Positions 16,022 to 28,304 of a stretch of 64,000 nt of DNA are shown one piece after another. How positions within the stretch are numbered: position 1 is the first letter of the stretch; the number at the start of each line of letters is the position of its first letter. Source of the DNA: Chimonanthus salicifolius (lineage: Eukaryota > Streptophyta > Magnoliopsida > Laurales > Calycanthaceae); the NCBI GenBank assembly GCA_013350335.1, contig CM023541.1, positions 61,693,413 to 61,757,412 of the forward strand. The letters run 5' to 3'. The position numbers and the translations under genes are program-made. The notes under the pieces are model-generated. The model saw only the letters and a list, made by a program, of their open reading frames with translations, was not told where the DNA came from and did no database searches.

Positions 16022-19000
16022 ATGGCTAGTATAAGTGGAAACATGGCAAATGACGAGGTTAATTCTGCAACAGTATCTAAAAAGTCCCAATCCAATCCAA
16101 AACCAAAAAATGGTGAATCTTTTCGTCTCTGAATTCCTATAATAGCTCATATTCTTGTTTATCTAGTTGTTTATAGCTGAAATCCGTGTGCTGTTTTCAG
16201 CTAAGAAGAAAGAGGTGAAGAAAGAGACTGGCCTTGGTCTATCTTATAAGAAGGATGAGAATTTTGGGGAGTGGTACTCTGAGGTATCCATAACATTTTT
16301 TCACATTGTTTGTGATTTTAAACCGGCACTTGTATTTTAAAGGATATTGAAATAAAGATATTATGTGCTGACCACTTCACTTTTATTTTTTTCAGTCCTT
16401 CATTGTCTTATGAAGGTTATATTGATGGATTATTTTGCTCAATCCTTTTGCCTATTCTTGTAGGTTGTTGTCAGTGGTGAAATGATTGAATACTATGATA
16501 TTTCTGGTTGTTACATCCTAAGGCCATGGACAATGTCAATCTGGGAAGTCCTACAAGTAAGTCTTATCTTCAAGTTGTTCAAACGTGATTTATTTATTTA
16601 ATTAATAACATTTGCTCATGTTGTATTTCAATGTCTTTTACCTTATACTAGTAAAAAAATGCACTTCGCTTGAGTGACATTTGTTAAAAAAAACAGGTCA
16701 CTCATTTTCCACTTAACTTTTCTCACATAAAATTTCTATTTTTTATACTAACATGAAACAAATGGGTTGTATCTTTCAAACTTATCAAATTTTATCATAA
16801 AATCCTTTTCTATTATTTAGTCATTTTTATATGAGTTTTCTCTATTTTTGAATAATGACATGACAAAGGTGAACTATAAATCCCTTCAACTCACAAAACT
16901 CTAATCCTCAAATCTCTCTTCATGCTTTTTAGTAATATTTGTACTATATTCCCTATGTTCTTAGTACTAACATGAAAAAGATGGGTTAAATCTTTCAAAT
17001 TCACCAAATCAAATTTTAGAATTTCTTTTCTATTTTTAGCCATTTTAGACAAACTTTTGCTGTTCTTCAAACTCTATCTATAAAATTATAAGGTTAAATA
17101 TTTTAAATTCATTATTTATTATTTATTTTTAGCCATTTTATGACGAAATTTCTTTATTTTCAAAGTATCTACTAATTTTAAGAGAATTTTGTTGAAAGAA
17201 AATGCCAGAGTCAAAATTTATTTTTATTATTATATTGATCGGTGTATATATAAAAGCAACAATACACATTTAGATTAAAAGGGCCCACATTTTTGTAGTG
17301 GTAGAGGCTAATTTGTAATACCCCGCCCCAAAAAATCCCACATTGCTAGTTGCATTGGAAATTACCTGGTATATAAGTGGTAGCCTTCCTCATTTTAGCA
17401 TAAGACCTTTTGGGAGTAACAGTGGGTTGACTCGCCAAATCAAAATCGTGCATGTTCGTGTGTAGGCCCAAAGTGGAAAATATTGTGCTAGCGGGACGGG
17501 TCGTTACAAATGGTATCAGAGCATGGTTCAAGTCTCTGCCCAAGGGTGTGGGCTTGGTTATTGACTTCTTGTGTGCGGAGCCGGGGACGGCTCTGGCTTC
17601 AAGGGAGATAGATTGTAATACCCCACCCCAAAAAGTCCCACATTGCTAGTTGCATGGAAATTACCTGGTATATAAGTGGTAGCCTTCCTCCTTCTAGCAC
17701 AAGGCCTTTTGAGAGTAACAGTGGGTTGACTCTCCAAAGTAAAGCCATGCGGGTCTATGTGTAAAGCGGATAATATTGTGCTAGCGGGACGAGTTGTTAG
17801 ATAGTCTTTCATTAGCACAAAGCTATTAGCTATTGAACTTGTAGTTGTTTGCTTCAAGTGATGCTTAACTCAAGCATTAGCATCTTTACTATATTAACGA
17901 AGGTTGGTTTGATTTTATTGCAAATTTGTAGATATAGAATTTGAATAGAAAAATAATTTAAATGGGTTTTTTTTTTCTATTTTGGGCCTAGTGATTGGCC
18001 TAAATTTACTCATATTTATGGGTTTGGTCAAGCATTTTTACTGAGGTGAGATTGGACCTTAAGAATGGCTCATTTATTAAAAGGCTGCATACAAGTTTTG
18101 AATTGAATTTTTTTAATCTAATTAGCGATCAAGCATATTAAACTGTACTAATTCCCTATGTATATACAAGCAATTGTATATACACATTAAAAATTACAAT
18201 ATTTCATCACTTAAATATGAAAATGTATATCTAAAAAAATTACATATTAGCCTATATATGATCAATGTACACCATCACTCCACTAAGAAAAACTGCTACA
18301 TGATCAATGTACCTTATTAACTTCAAAATTCAATTGTTGGTGCTTGGATATTAATTGACATTAATATTTTTCTAGATATTAAATCATTTAGTACAACACT
18401 TATTTATATCTATAATATCAGTTTATAATGTCATATTACATTTGAGTGATGTCACATTTATATTTTTCAGTCACACAGTGACCATTCCACTAATCATAAT
18501 AAAATTGAACAAAAAAATCCAGCAAAAGAATAAAAAAGAAGAGAAGAAATAGAAAATCAAACGAAAGGAAAAAAAAGAGAAAAAAGAAAGAAAGAGAGAA
18601 ACAAATAAAACTGAGAGAAACATGTGATGGCCGCATCACATTTTTAGAAGAGAAGAGGGGGTGGGTGACTTGGATACTTTCATGTATGGCAACAGTTTGT
18701 TGGGCTGTAATCTGCATGGGAAGCTCAGTTGGCCTGAGTTTCTAGAGGTCTTGGGTTCTATTCCTTCCACGCTTACTTTATACACGAGGGATTTGTCTCA
18801 CCTCCAATGTGGGGCGAGGATACCCATCTTGTCCGGGAAAAAAAGGTTTGTTGGGCTGTTTTGTCATTTAAAAGAAAATATAAATGACTAAGCTGAAGAT
18901 GCCTTTGGATTTTAACCAGTAGATATAATGGTTAATAATGTAATTTTGAATCTATAATAAAGCAAGATGTTCTTTTTTTCTTTATGTAGCTGTAAATGTT

Positions 19001-22000
19001 AAAATGAAAAAAAAAAAATCTGATTTTGCAGTAGAGTTAACTTCTGTTTTGAGTTGCTGCAGGTTGGGATGTTTATTATTCTCATCCTTATCAAGGTCAT
19101 TTATCCATCTCTATATGGTTGTCACTCATAATTGGATTTGTCATCGAATTCTATGGGCCAATTGCCTATTTGACTCCCATAGGAATAATGAACCCTCCAT
19201 CTTAAAATTACAACAATAAGCACTTACTGAGCATGCTAGGTGCGATATATAGTTTAAAAATTAATAATGAAACATGTTTTTATATATGTATATATGTGTT
19301 TATATGCATTTATCTACATAGATAATGTCTGGGTGTAATCCAAATTGTGAAATGCATCCTTATGATCTGTGTCAAGCAGTCAATGATGTTAAAGTGAACA
19401 AACTCTATGGTTCCTTCCTTATGAATTGGTTTTAGGATAAGAGTGCTACATTGGTTATTTGTGTTCATGCTTACTGCCTTTTATGAGATCCAGAATCATT
19501 TTGCTTATTTAGATTGCTTTTATCTGATTTTGAAATGAAGCGTGTGCAAGACTACCTAAAAGAAAATGTGTTTATGGCATATACTTGTTAGTTTCTTGAT
19601 CTTGCATTGGTTTCGATATGCAGACCTTTTTCGATGCAGAGATAAAGAAGATGAAAATCAAGAACTGCTACTTCCCACTATTTGTATCCCCTAGTGTTCT
19701 GCAACGAGAGAAGGATCACATTGAAGGTTTTGCTCCAGAGGTAAGGTTTTGTGTGTTCTTTGGGTGACTTCTCTTTTGTGCCTTTTATTCTTTTGTGATA
19801 AGTGTCCCCTCAAGTGTGGATACACATGCAATCACATGCTACATCATTGCATGAGAGTTTTTTATATTTTATAGTCGTACTTTAATGTTGCTTTCCGAAA
19901 AACCATCTAATATTAATTCTGCAGACTAAGGTTTTCTCTTGTACAACTTTCATCCATCCCCTCTTCTTGATTAAAATCCTCATTTCTACCAAATTTCTTT
20001 TTTCCTTTCTAGTGGTTTGTGAGATGCATCTAGATAAGGGGAAGTTCTTTGGTTGTCTCACTATCGAATACCTTTGACTGATTCTAGAACTTGCACATCT
20101 GCTTCATTTTTTTTAATAAGGTTGATCTCAAACAGAAATGTATTATGCTTATTTTACCATAATCTTTAGATTTGGTGAGTTTGTTTTAAAGCGTTATGAG
20201 CTAGTTCACCATTTTAGTCGTGTGTGAGAGATGTGGACTTGTTTAGTTCCTATAGAGTTTTCTAATTGGAATCACTTCTATTTGGCATGCCTAGACCCAA
20301 CCAATTCATAAGAAGGCTCCTTTTTTTCTATTCTTTTTCTTTGTCTTTCTTTCTTCTTATTTTTTGGATGATGGAGAAAAGATACATGCGGCAGCCCAGA
20401 CAGAGGCTTTGAGAGAGCCAAAGGTATCTAACCCAAAGAATGAGAAGAGCATGCTAAGATCAATAGTGTATACCGCCCCTTTTTGTTACAAGTAGGTTTT
20501 ACATTTTTTTGGAGATGTTCTCATTGCTTGTTAAATTATGAGCATTATTGTGCTTATAATGCTTTTGTTGTTTTGACTTGATTTAATCTGTATGACTGCT
20601 CATTTTATTGCTTCTACATACCCCCTCTGCTTCAGGTTGCTTGGGTCACAAAATCTGGTGATTCTGATTTGGATATCCCCATTGCAATCCGTCCCACAAG
20701 TGAGACTGTGATGTATCCCTACTACTCAAAATGGATTAGGGGACACCGTGACTTGCCTTTGAAACTTAATCAGTGGTGTAACGTTGTTCGTTGGGAATTT
20801 AGCAATCCCACTCCCTTTATTAGGTATTATCTTCTGCACAGCTGACCATTTTTTAAGTGTTTCTTTTTTTGTTTCTACTTGTATATCTAGTGTTTAACCT
20901 GTGCTAGTCCTTTTTTTTTTCAGTAATGAATTTGTTTTTCAAGAATTTAGAGAGGCCTGATGCTTTCAATACCTGTAGATTTAGTTTATTTACATTTTTA
21001 ATGCCTTTTAAATCAAGTAGTGGACTACTCAGTAAATTGGGACAATTGTTATACTAACTTATAGATGTAATTTTATTGGTTTGTATACTACCTAATTGGA
21101 TGCCTAGAGCAACATAATTTCATTTTGTGCAATTTGCTGTTGTGAGCATATGTTCTCTTGACTGCAGGAGTCGTGAATTTCTTTGGCAAGAAGGGCATAC
21201 AGCTTTTGCAACGAAGGCAGAAGCAGATGAAGAGGTAACTGTTTCTTCAGAAGCTTGGTGCAACCATTTTGAATTTGAGTTGAATCTTATTCAATGCCCA
21301 TAAGAGTTTAGAATAGTGACCTTTAATCATTGCATTATGAGTTTCAACATGAACAATAATTATCTTTGCATGTATGTTTGCAGGTTCTTCAAATATTGGA
21401 ATTGTATAGGAGGATATATGAGGAATATCTGGCAATTCCAGTTGCAAAGGGGAAAAAAAGTGAGTTAGAAAAGTTTGCTGGTGGGCTTTACACAACGAGT
21501 GTTGAGGTACCAATATGCTCAGACTGACATCTGGATGAGTTTGCTTCCACCTTTTTGTTCTTTTTATTAATCTTATATTCTACTTCTTTTGGTAGGCTTT
21601 TATTCCTAATACTGGCCGTGGTATACAAGGTGCTACCTCGCATTGTCTTGGTCAAAATTTTGCAAAAATGTTTGAGATAAACTTTGAGAATGAGAAGGGA
21701 GAAAAGGGCATGGTCTGGCAGAATTCTTGGGCATATAGTACTCGCACAGTAAGCATTGTCTTATCTATAATTGTTTTTACTAGAGCAAATCATTTTAGCT
21801 TATAAGAGTTATGTCAAATTCTGGTTTGTTGTGTTGGCGCATATACTTTGAATACATTATTTTACAACTTTTTAGTTATTGAACTCACATCCCTATGGTT
21901 GCATCTACAACAGATGTTCTATGAGTACTTTAATATATATATACTTTTTTTGAACAAACTGTCTTGAATTTGAAGCGCATACATTTCAATAATTGAATAA

Positions 22001-25000
22001 GAAACATGAATAAACTATGTTTGAGGGCTTGTAATCGAGATACTCAACTGTATCTAAAGCCTTTCAAGTTGTGTCTTTCTTTTATTTTCTTCTGCCTTTT
22101 TAGAGTTGGCGCTTATATTTGGATTTCGTAAATTGCTTTTCTTGGGCTGGTTGCTTGTTTGATGCCTGTATCACTTGAACCCCAATAGTTATGGTTACAT
22201 TGTTACAAACCGTGTTACAGGCTCTTTTCAGGACATGTGGCAATTTGTTTTCCATTTGGCTTGGATAGTCCTGGAAACTTGAAATTAGCACTCATAACAG
22301 GAGTGATGGTGATGATAATTACAATTATCATTATGGCAATAACAATGATGACACTAATAATCGTAATTATAACAGTGATCAAATGTACATCACTTCCTGT
22401 GGAGGATGGAATAATATCATCATCTGATATTTTGTTTTACTTCCAAATGAAAGATTTCCCTTGTTATGGTGGAGTTGTTACATTGATGATACTATTTGAT
22501 TGTTCTATGTCAATATCTCTGTTTACAGATTGGGGTGATGGTAATGGTTCACGGAGATGACAAAGGCTTGGTGCTTCCACCTAAAGTGGCATCTGTCCAA
22601 GTAATTGTGATACCTGTGCCTTACAAGGATGCTGATACAAAAGGTATTTTTGATGCTTGCTCTGCAACTGTGAAGACATTGGAAGAAGCTGGTTTTCGTG
22701 TTGAGGAAGATTTAAGAGAAAACTATTCCCCTGGTTGGAAGTACTCTCATTGGGAATTGAAGGGTGTTCCTTTGAGGATTGAAATCGGGCCAAAAGACTT
22801 GGCTAATAATCAGGTTACAAGAAGTTAATGCTTTGGCTTGATTTGGGCACAGATGTCTCTATATCATTGTTCCTTTTTTTGATAGAGTAATTTTACGTTC
22901 TTCTTATTTTCACTGAGAGATGCAATTTTACATTTTTGGCTGAGTTTCCATGCTGTTGATTTATATTTAATTCTTATGGCACGTTTTACGTATGATTCTT
23001 TTTTTCTAGAAAAAAAGGTTGACGTGGAGCATACCAGTCCACGTTTTCGTGTTTCCTTTACGTATTTCTTTTGTTTCTTATTATGTGTTTTAGTTTCTTA
23101 GCTAGGGTAGTTTAGTAATTATTTACTGCTTATTTTGTTTTAGTAAGTTGAATGCTATATAAGCCTTGTAGCCCTTGAGGCAAACATACGATTGAATCAA
23201 ATAAAATTGAAGTTTTTCTTCCACAACATTGTGCGACGAAAATACCTTGGAGCAAATCCTTGGAAACTTCGGTGAGAAATAGGAGACAGGTGAGAGGCCT
23301 TGGTGTGAGGCCACCAAGAGATGCAACTCCCACCTGACTTCCTGTGTGCATATTTCTATGTGATTTTTTCATTTAAACCAAGTAATCTACATGGCTACAT
23401 TTATTAAGTAATCTACATGACTACATTTATTTAAGAGAGTTATCCGCATGCATAGTTAGATCCACTTATTTGATTAGTGCAATTTCTTATAAAATTGATT
23501 AATGTATAAATGCATTTAACTAATTCGTAATGTTTCATGAGTGTGGTTGGACACTATGGGTTTGTTTGGATTAAGAGACTATGGGAGAATTGTACCAGTT
23601 GATGTCGCAGCACATACCAGCCACTTGGTGGAATCCTGGGACATCCTTATTCCCCTGTTTCTGCAAGGAAGAAGAACCCTTCTGATGGGTATCCCCTGAC
23701 AACTATTATGATTCTTGTATATTGTGAATCTAGAAGTGGAGTGTCTTTGTGATTGTCTCCATTAGGTCTTATTCAGTTACCTTCAGGTAAAGAGGAAATT
23801 TAACCTTGAAACCAGAAGGAACTTTCATCCCTTACCTTTGCGCCTAATGATGATTTATCCCCAACCTTTAGGCCCACTTTTGTTTCTTGAGGTTCTCTTC
23901 AATAGTTCTTTCATACTTAAGATCAGTGAATCTCTCTTACCATTGTACCCATTTGATCTAAGCTAGTCCCAAATTTGGGATGTTTGAGTCAGCTTATTTT
24001 ATGTTGTATGTTTGTGTGCATGCATTTGTATGTTGTTCTATGAGTTAATATTTTTGGTCCAAGAACTTGAAAATTATGAGTCATGTGACTGATTTTTATT
24101 GATATTTGATAAATTGTAAAATGTCAAGTTCCCTAGCAAAATCTTTATTATTATTTTTGGATTTAGATTCCCCTGTTGACAAGAATTGTTGAATCTTGTT
24201 TGCAGGTACGTATTGTTCGTCGTGACAATTCAGCTAAAGTTGATATACCCATGAGCAACTTGGTTGAGGAGGTGAAAAATATATTGTCCAATATCCAAGA
24301 GAGTTTGTTTAATGTAGCCAAGCAAAAAAGAGATGCGTGCATCAAGGTTGTAAAGACATGGGATGAATTTATTGTAGCTCTTAATGAGAAAAAGTTGATC
24401 CTTGCTCCATGGTGTGATGAAGAGGTATTTATTCTCATTTGATACCTTTTACAAAATTGCTATTTGATGTTTTTTATAGTTGTAGACAATTATGTTCTGT
24501 CATATATTTTTAAATTTTGATTTTAATTGGAATTTGTGAATGCCTGCCAGCGAAAAGGAAAACAGTAGTTTCTTTATGCATTCCTGGGATGTCCACTTCT
24601 TAGGCTACCACTGGTTTTTTAAGTTCAGCTCATATGTAATCGTTCTTAGGAACTTGAGACTGCTGAGGTGGAAATTATATTTCAATTTTTGTAGTTACTT
24701 GATATCTGAACAAGAGCAGATGCCTATGTTACGCAGTGTTCTTTTACTTGTTTAATTTCTCTATTAGTTTGTTAACTTGCTGGGTTATCCTTTTCCTGAT
24801 TAGCATTTGTTTAAAAGCAGTAGCTGAAAGGCCATACTTAAATGAAGGTAATCAAGACCTAACCACTCCCGTAAATGATATTCCTTGTAATAATTTGAGG
24901 ATAGAATGATTCCAGCTACATGTTACAGCTAACCAATGCAGTAAATGATATTTTGCAGAAGGGAGCATGTACAATATTATAAATGAGAACAAATAAGAAG

Positions 25001-28000
25001 AGAGCACATACCATATTACAAGTGGGAACATATAATTCCTTCCCTATTTACATTTGTATGCATGTCGTTGTGTTTATGCATGGTGTTTATACAATTGTCA
25101 ACTGCCAAATTGATGGAAGGGAATTTTTAATAAGACAATAGTTTCACCTGCATTGTCGATGGAACTCAATATCAGATGATAAATAACAGAAGGCAAAGTA
25201 CATGCTCCCCAAATATATATGATAAGATATATTTGCAGACTGGCCAGAAATGATTAGATTTAGGCATGACTGCAGTAGGGGATGCTTTGGGTAGATCCAG
25301 TAGAATAGAAATAGAGGAATATGTGCATGTGTCTAGAAGACTAGAAACACCTGATTTTTTTGTAGAACTAGGGGGTAGCTGGTTTAAAGCATTAGGTGAA
25401 GGGAAAGGTCAAAGAGGACACTTGAATGTAGTTAGAAATTACATGCTTGTTTGTTGAGTGTTGAAGAATTTATCCCTAGGTGGGAATGAAAGCAACTTTT
25501 TCAAGAAAAGACATGAATGGATGGAGAAATAGAACTCAAGAGGTTAAGGTTTTTTTTTTTTTTGGGAAATGGTAACTGTAATCATATTAAAAAGGAGGTA
25601 CCAAAAGTGTGCAGTAAAAAAACAAAAATAAAGAAAAGGAAACACCCCTCAACTTCATACACCCAAGCGAGAAAGAACGCCAAAACTAAAATAACTATGC
25701 TTTAAGACAAGCCAATATACTTTTTCCAAGCTCACAAAAATGCAGATAGTGAGGAAGCCCAAGCAGTGCATTTGGCCATAACTTGACTACAAACACCTTG
25801 GGCGCTCTCGACACTATTTGTGAACACTCTGTTATTATGTTCCCACCATAGGCTCCAAATGGTAGCTAAAAGAGCTAACCGCCATAACGTAGAGCATCTG
25901 TAGATATATTAAGGATCTACCAGGACAACTTAGCAATAGAAGAGGGCATAGACCACTGGATGCCGAATGGGTTCAGGACAAAGCTCTAAACTAATGTTGT
26001 GAAAGAACAATGGATGAGGAGGTGGTCCACATCTTCAAAAGGTTGGAGAAAGAAAGGGCACTCACTAACCAAAGTTCTACTCAATGTTGTGAAAATTGAA
26101 TCGTATCGGAAAATCGGTCTAGGGTGTGTATCGTGTATCGAAAATCGTACAATCGTAAGATTTATGGTTTTTTTTTTTTCTAGTTGTTTTTTGTTGCTTC
26201 TGTTTTTGCACCGTTACGTCTTATTAATATAGTAACCATTCAAAAACAAATTATTTTTTCTAAAATTATTATTTAAATTATAAATACATATAATAATAAG
26301 GTGATTTTTCAATTCTTCATAATATATAAGCAAATATGCAAATACATGAGTATATGACAAAATGCACCAGCGCGAAATTAAATAAAAATGCATTAGAAGT
26401 CAAGTTTTGACATACCAAATTATCATAATTCATAAAGTTTTATTCTTCAAAATCCAAAAAATTCCATTAAACCGCAAAAGCCCAAACATCTAAGGAATGT
26501 TATCGTCATCTAAAACATCCAAGTAAGCGTCTTCTACATTCCAATTGCTAATTTCTTCTGCACTTTCCTCCTTTTCTTCAACCCTCTTTTGTTTTCTTGA
26601 ATCCCTGTTAATTACAATACTCAAATATTTTATAAATTGTGCCTTTTAAATTCTAAATGTAATATAGCGATCTTAAACATTTTAAAAAGCTTACTCTTGT
26701 CTTTTTTGTGATTAGTCCCTTCTTCATTAAACATCTCGTCAGCTTCCAACCAAAAATTGTCTTGTGAAAGAACCGTATCATCTTTTTCAAATCCTTTTGA
26801 TACTATCTATACTCCTTCAATTTAGTTTCCTTTCCTTTTTAGATGAATTATTTAATAAATAAATATTTTGTTTCATATTTGTTGTCTTTAAAGTGTGCTA
26901 TCTTGTGAATCTTAATTGTATATATTATTTGTTGTTGATTGCAAATGGGGTGTACTTGAATTGCAACATATGTGTTCACTCATTTTATGCATCTTAGAAG
27001 ATTGTTACACATCATTGTCATCATCATTAAAGTTACTAGTCCCATCAGTCTTAGAAGATTGATTTTATAAGGTGAAGTCACTTGCCTGAAGAATATAAAT
27101 ATAACATACATTATTAATTATTTAGGTTTGCTGGTGATGGAATGGGAGAGGAAAAATATTCATCCCTGAAAATGTGAAATTACCAGTTTTGTGGAGATAA
27201 ATGAGGTAATAATGACCAATTGTTGCAGGATTCATCCTGCTAAACTTATGAAGAGCATACAGTAGGAATTTGGACTTTCCATGGGCCCAACATCTCATTG
27301 ATGTGGGTCTACTTGTGCATGAGTTAATCTAATGCGCTCTAAGGTATAGATTAGACATGAATTACTCAAAGATTCTGGATCAGAAGAGTAACTCTAATTT
27401 TGATTGAAACCCAGGTATAGATGTTTGAGTAGTAGAAAATGGCCAGTGAAGAGAGAGATTTCATGCGCATCTCATCAACAGTTGATATCATTCTAACTGC
27501 ACCTGTATCCTGTATCTATATTTGTATCCACGGCTCCACGCTGTATCCAGGCATCATAGCCTGCAGAAGTTGTCCACTTTCCTCTGTGGTTTATATCTTC
27601 TTAGTAAAAAAACGTGGAAATTCCAGAACCGAAGTGTTTTTCCCACCTTTCCAAACAGAGCCTTCTGAAAAGTTTACTTTTTTGAAATGATTGTTCTTGA
27701 TCTATATATATATTACCACTGGAAATTCTCTCTTTGATCACAGTTGATTTATCTGTCTGTTAGGAAGTTGAGAAGGATGTAAAAGCACGAACCAAGGGTG
27801 AAATGGGAGCAGCAAAGACGCTCTGTACTCCTTTCGATCAGCCAGAACTTCCAGAAGGTACATAACGTTTTCTTTATCCGGAATGTTCATGGGCTGTCTT
27901 TGGGCCTTCCCTTTGCCCAAGATTGAGACCATTTAAAATTTAAAAGCCCAAAGCCCTGTTTCAGTAACTTTAATGCCTGAATTCAGCCCATCCCCTCTTC

Positions 28001-28304
28001 AACCAGCAGATATCCAAATGTGGGGGATACAGTTAAAAGGGCTTGCTGGCAAAGCTGGAAGGGCTTAAAAGCCTTACAGGTTTTTTGGGCTTTAACTTAG
28101 AACCCAAGGCTACCCAAGATGAGACTGAGCCAAGGCTGTTGATTACATTTGTGTGTTCTTTAAGTAAAACCTGTGACCAGCCTTAAATGTGTGGCATATT
28201 TTCTCAATGTCCATACTGTTGCCATTTACCTCCTTGCAGGAACCCTCTGCTTTGCCTCTGGAAAGCCTGCAAAGAAATGGACTTATTGGGGACGGAGCTA
28301 CTGA
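16022..28304 (+). CDS. ProRS: Proline--tRNA ligase, cytoplasmic (class II)
   Basis: Charges tRNA-Pro with proline in the cytosol. Coding exons: 16022-16112, 16201-16283, 16464-16556, 19624-19740, 20636-20823, 21168-21234, 21384-21506, 21596-21748, 22529-22813, 24206-24424, 27764-27857, 28240-28304. All boundaries are GT..AG, the frame is kept, and the product is 525 aa; the plant cytosolic enzyme is about 530. A lysine-rich N-terminus without transit-peptide character is followed by [18 protein letters not shown], the class II core with [15 protein letters not shown] and motif 2 [20 protein letters not shown], the anticodon-binding part starting [17 protein letters not shown], and the eukaryote-type C-terminal domain ending [13 protein letters not shown]. 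The donor after exon 9 is weak (GTTACA). The gene spans 12.3 kb because introns 3 (TRIM and SINE), 4 and 10 (LINE remnant) are expanded. Confidence 0.96.
16733..17180. repeat. Imperfect tandem repeats in ProRS intron 3
   Basis: A block with words ACATGAAA, ATGGGTTRWATCTTTCAAA, CAAATTTTA, TTTTCTATTTTTAG and CATTTTA recurs at about 16745-16835, 16968-17055 and, partly, 17090-17150. Spacing is roughly 220 and 120 bp. It looks like an old, diverged local duplication or a decayed element. No coding content. Confidence 0.45.
17314..17801 (+). mobile_element. TRIM retrotransposon, copy 2 (ProRS intron 3)
   Basis: Two direct LTRs begin TGTAATACCCC at 17314 and 17614, exactly 300 bp apart. The left LTR is 195 bp and ends GTTACA (17508). 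Two bases later comes TGGTATCAGAGC (17511-17522), a perfect initiator-methionine-tRNA primer-binding site. The internal part is only 105 bp and ends with the polypurine tract AAGGGAGATAG before the right LTR. The right LTR ends near 17801 with a slightly decayed terminus. No gag or pol is present, so it is a TRIM. I found no clear 5-bp target duplication. It lies in sense orientation within an intron. Confidence 0.88.
18709..18845 (+). mobile_element. tRNA-derived SINE with perfect 14-bp target duplication
   Basis: A 137-bp insertion flanked by identical 14-bp direct repeats GTTTGTTGGGCTGT (18695-18708 and 18846-18859). It has an RNA polymerase III box A-like AGCTCAGTTGGC (18722-18733) and a box B-like GGGTTCTATTCC (18753-18764), spaced as in tRNA genes. 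It ends in a short A-run. A diverged copy of its 3' half occurs on the minus strand near 51.8 kb. It sits in sense orientation in ProRS intron 3. Confidence 0.85.
23010..23350 (+). mobile_element. Possible solo LTR (ProRS intron 9)
   Basis: The sequence has the layout of a retrotransposon LTR: a TATA-like GCTATATAAGCC (23153-23164), about 45 bases later an AATAAAA signal, then a pyrimidine/purine-mixed U5-like part ending near CCTGACTTCCTGTG. I found neither a second LTR nor a clear target duplication, so the limits and the call are tentative. Confidence 0.3.
25550..26095 (-). mobile_element. 3'-end remnant of a LINE retrotransposon (ProRS intron 10)
   Basis: Read on the minus strand, 26090-26010 gives [20 protein letters not shown], the zinc-binding reverse-transcriptase-associated motif (HLLxxC) of plant L1-type elements. 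Further on, in another frame, comes a [16 protein letters not shown] stretch, the usual companion motif W.IW..RN.R.F. The minus-strand 3' end finishes in a run of 14 A (T-run at 25550-25563 on the plus strand), as expected for target-primed insertion. Stops and frame shifts show it is dead and strongly 5'-truncated. A target duplication was not found. Confidence 0.7.

Noticed and set aside
18490..18717. Minus-strand Phe/Leu-rich frame
   Set aside because: Produced by an A/G-rich tract in ProRS intron 3.
22237..22560. Ile/Met-rich plus-strand frame upstream of ProRS exon 9
   Set aside because: It lies in the intron in another frame and is made of AT-rich ATAATAAC words; exon 9 starts at 22529 in a different frame.
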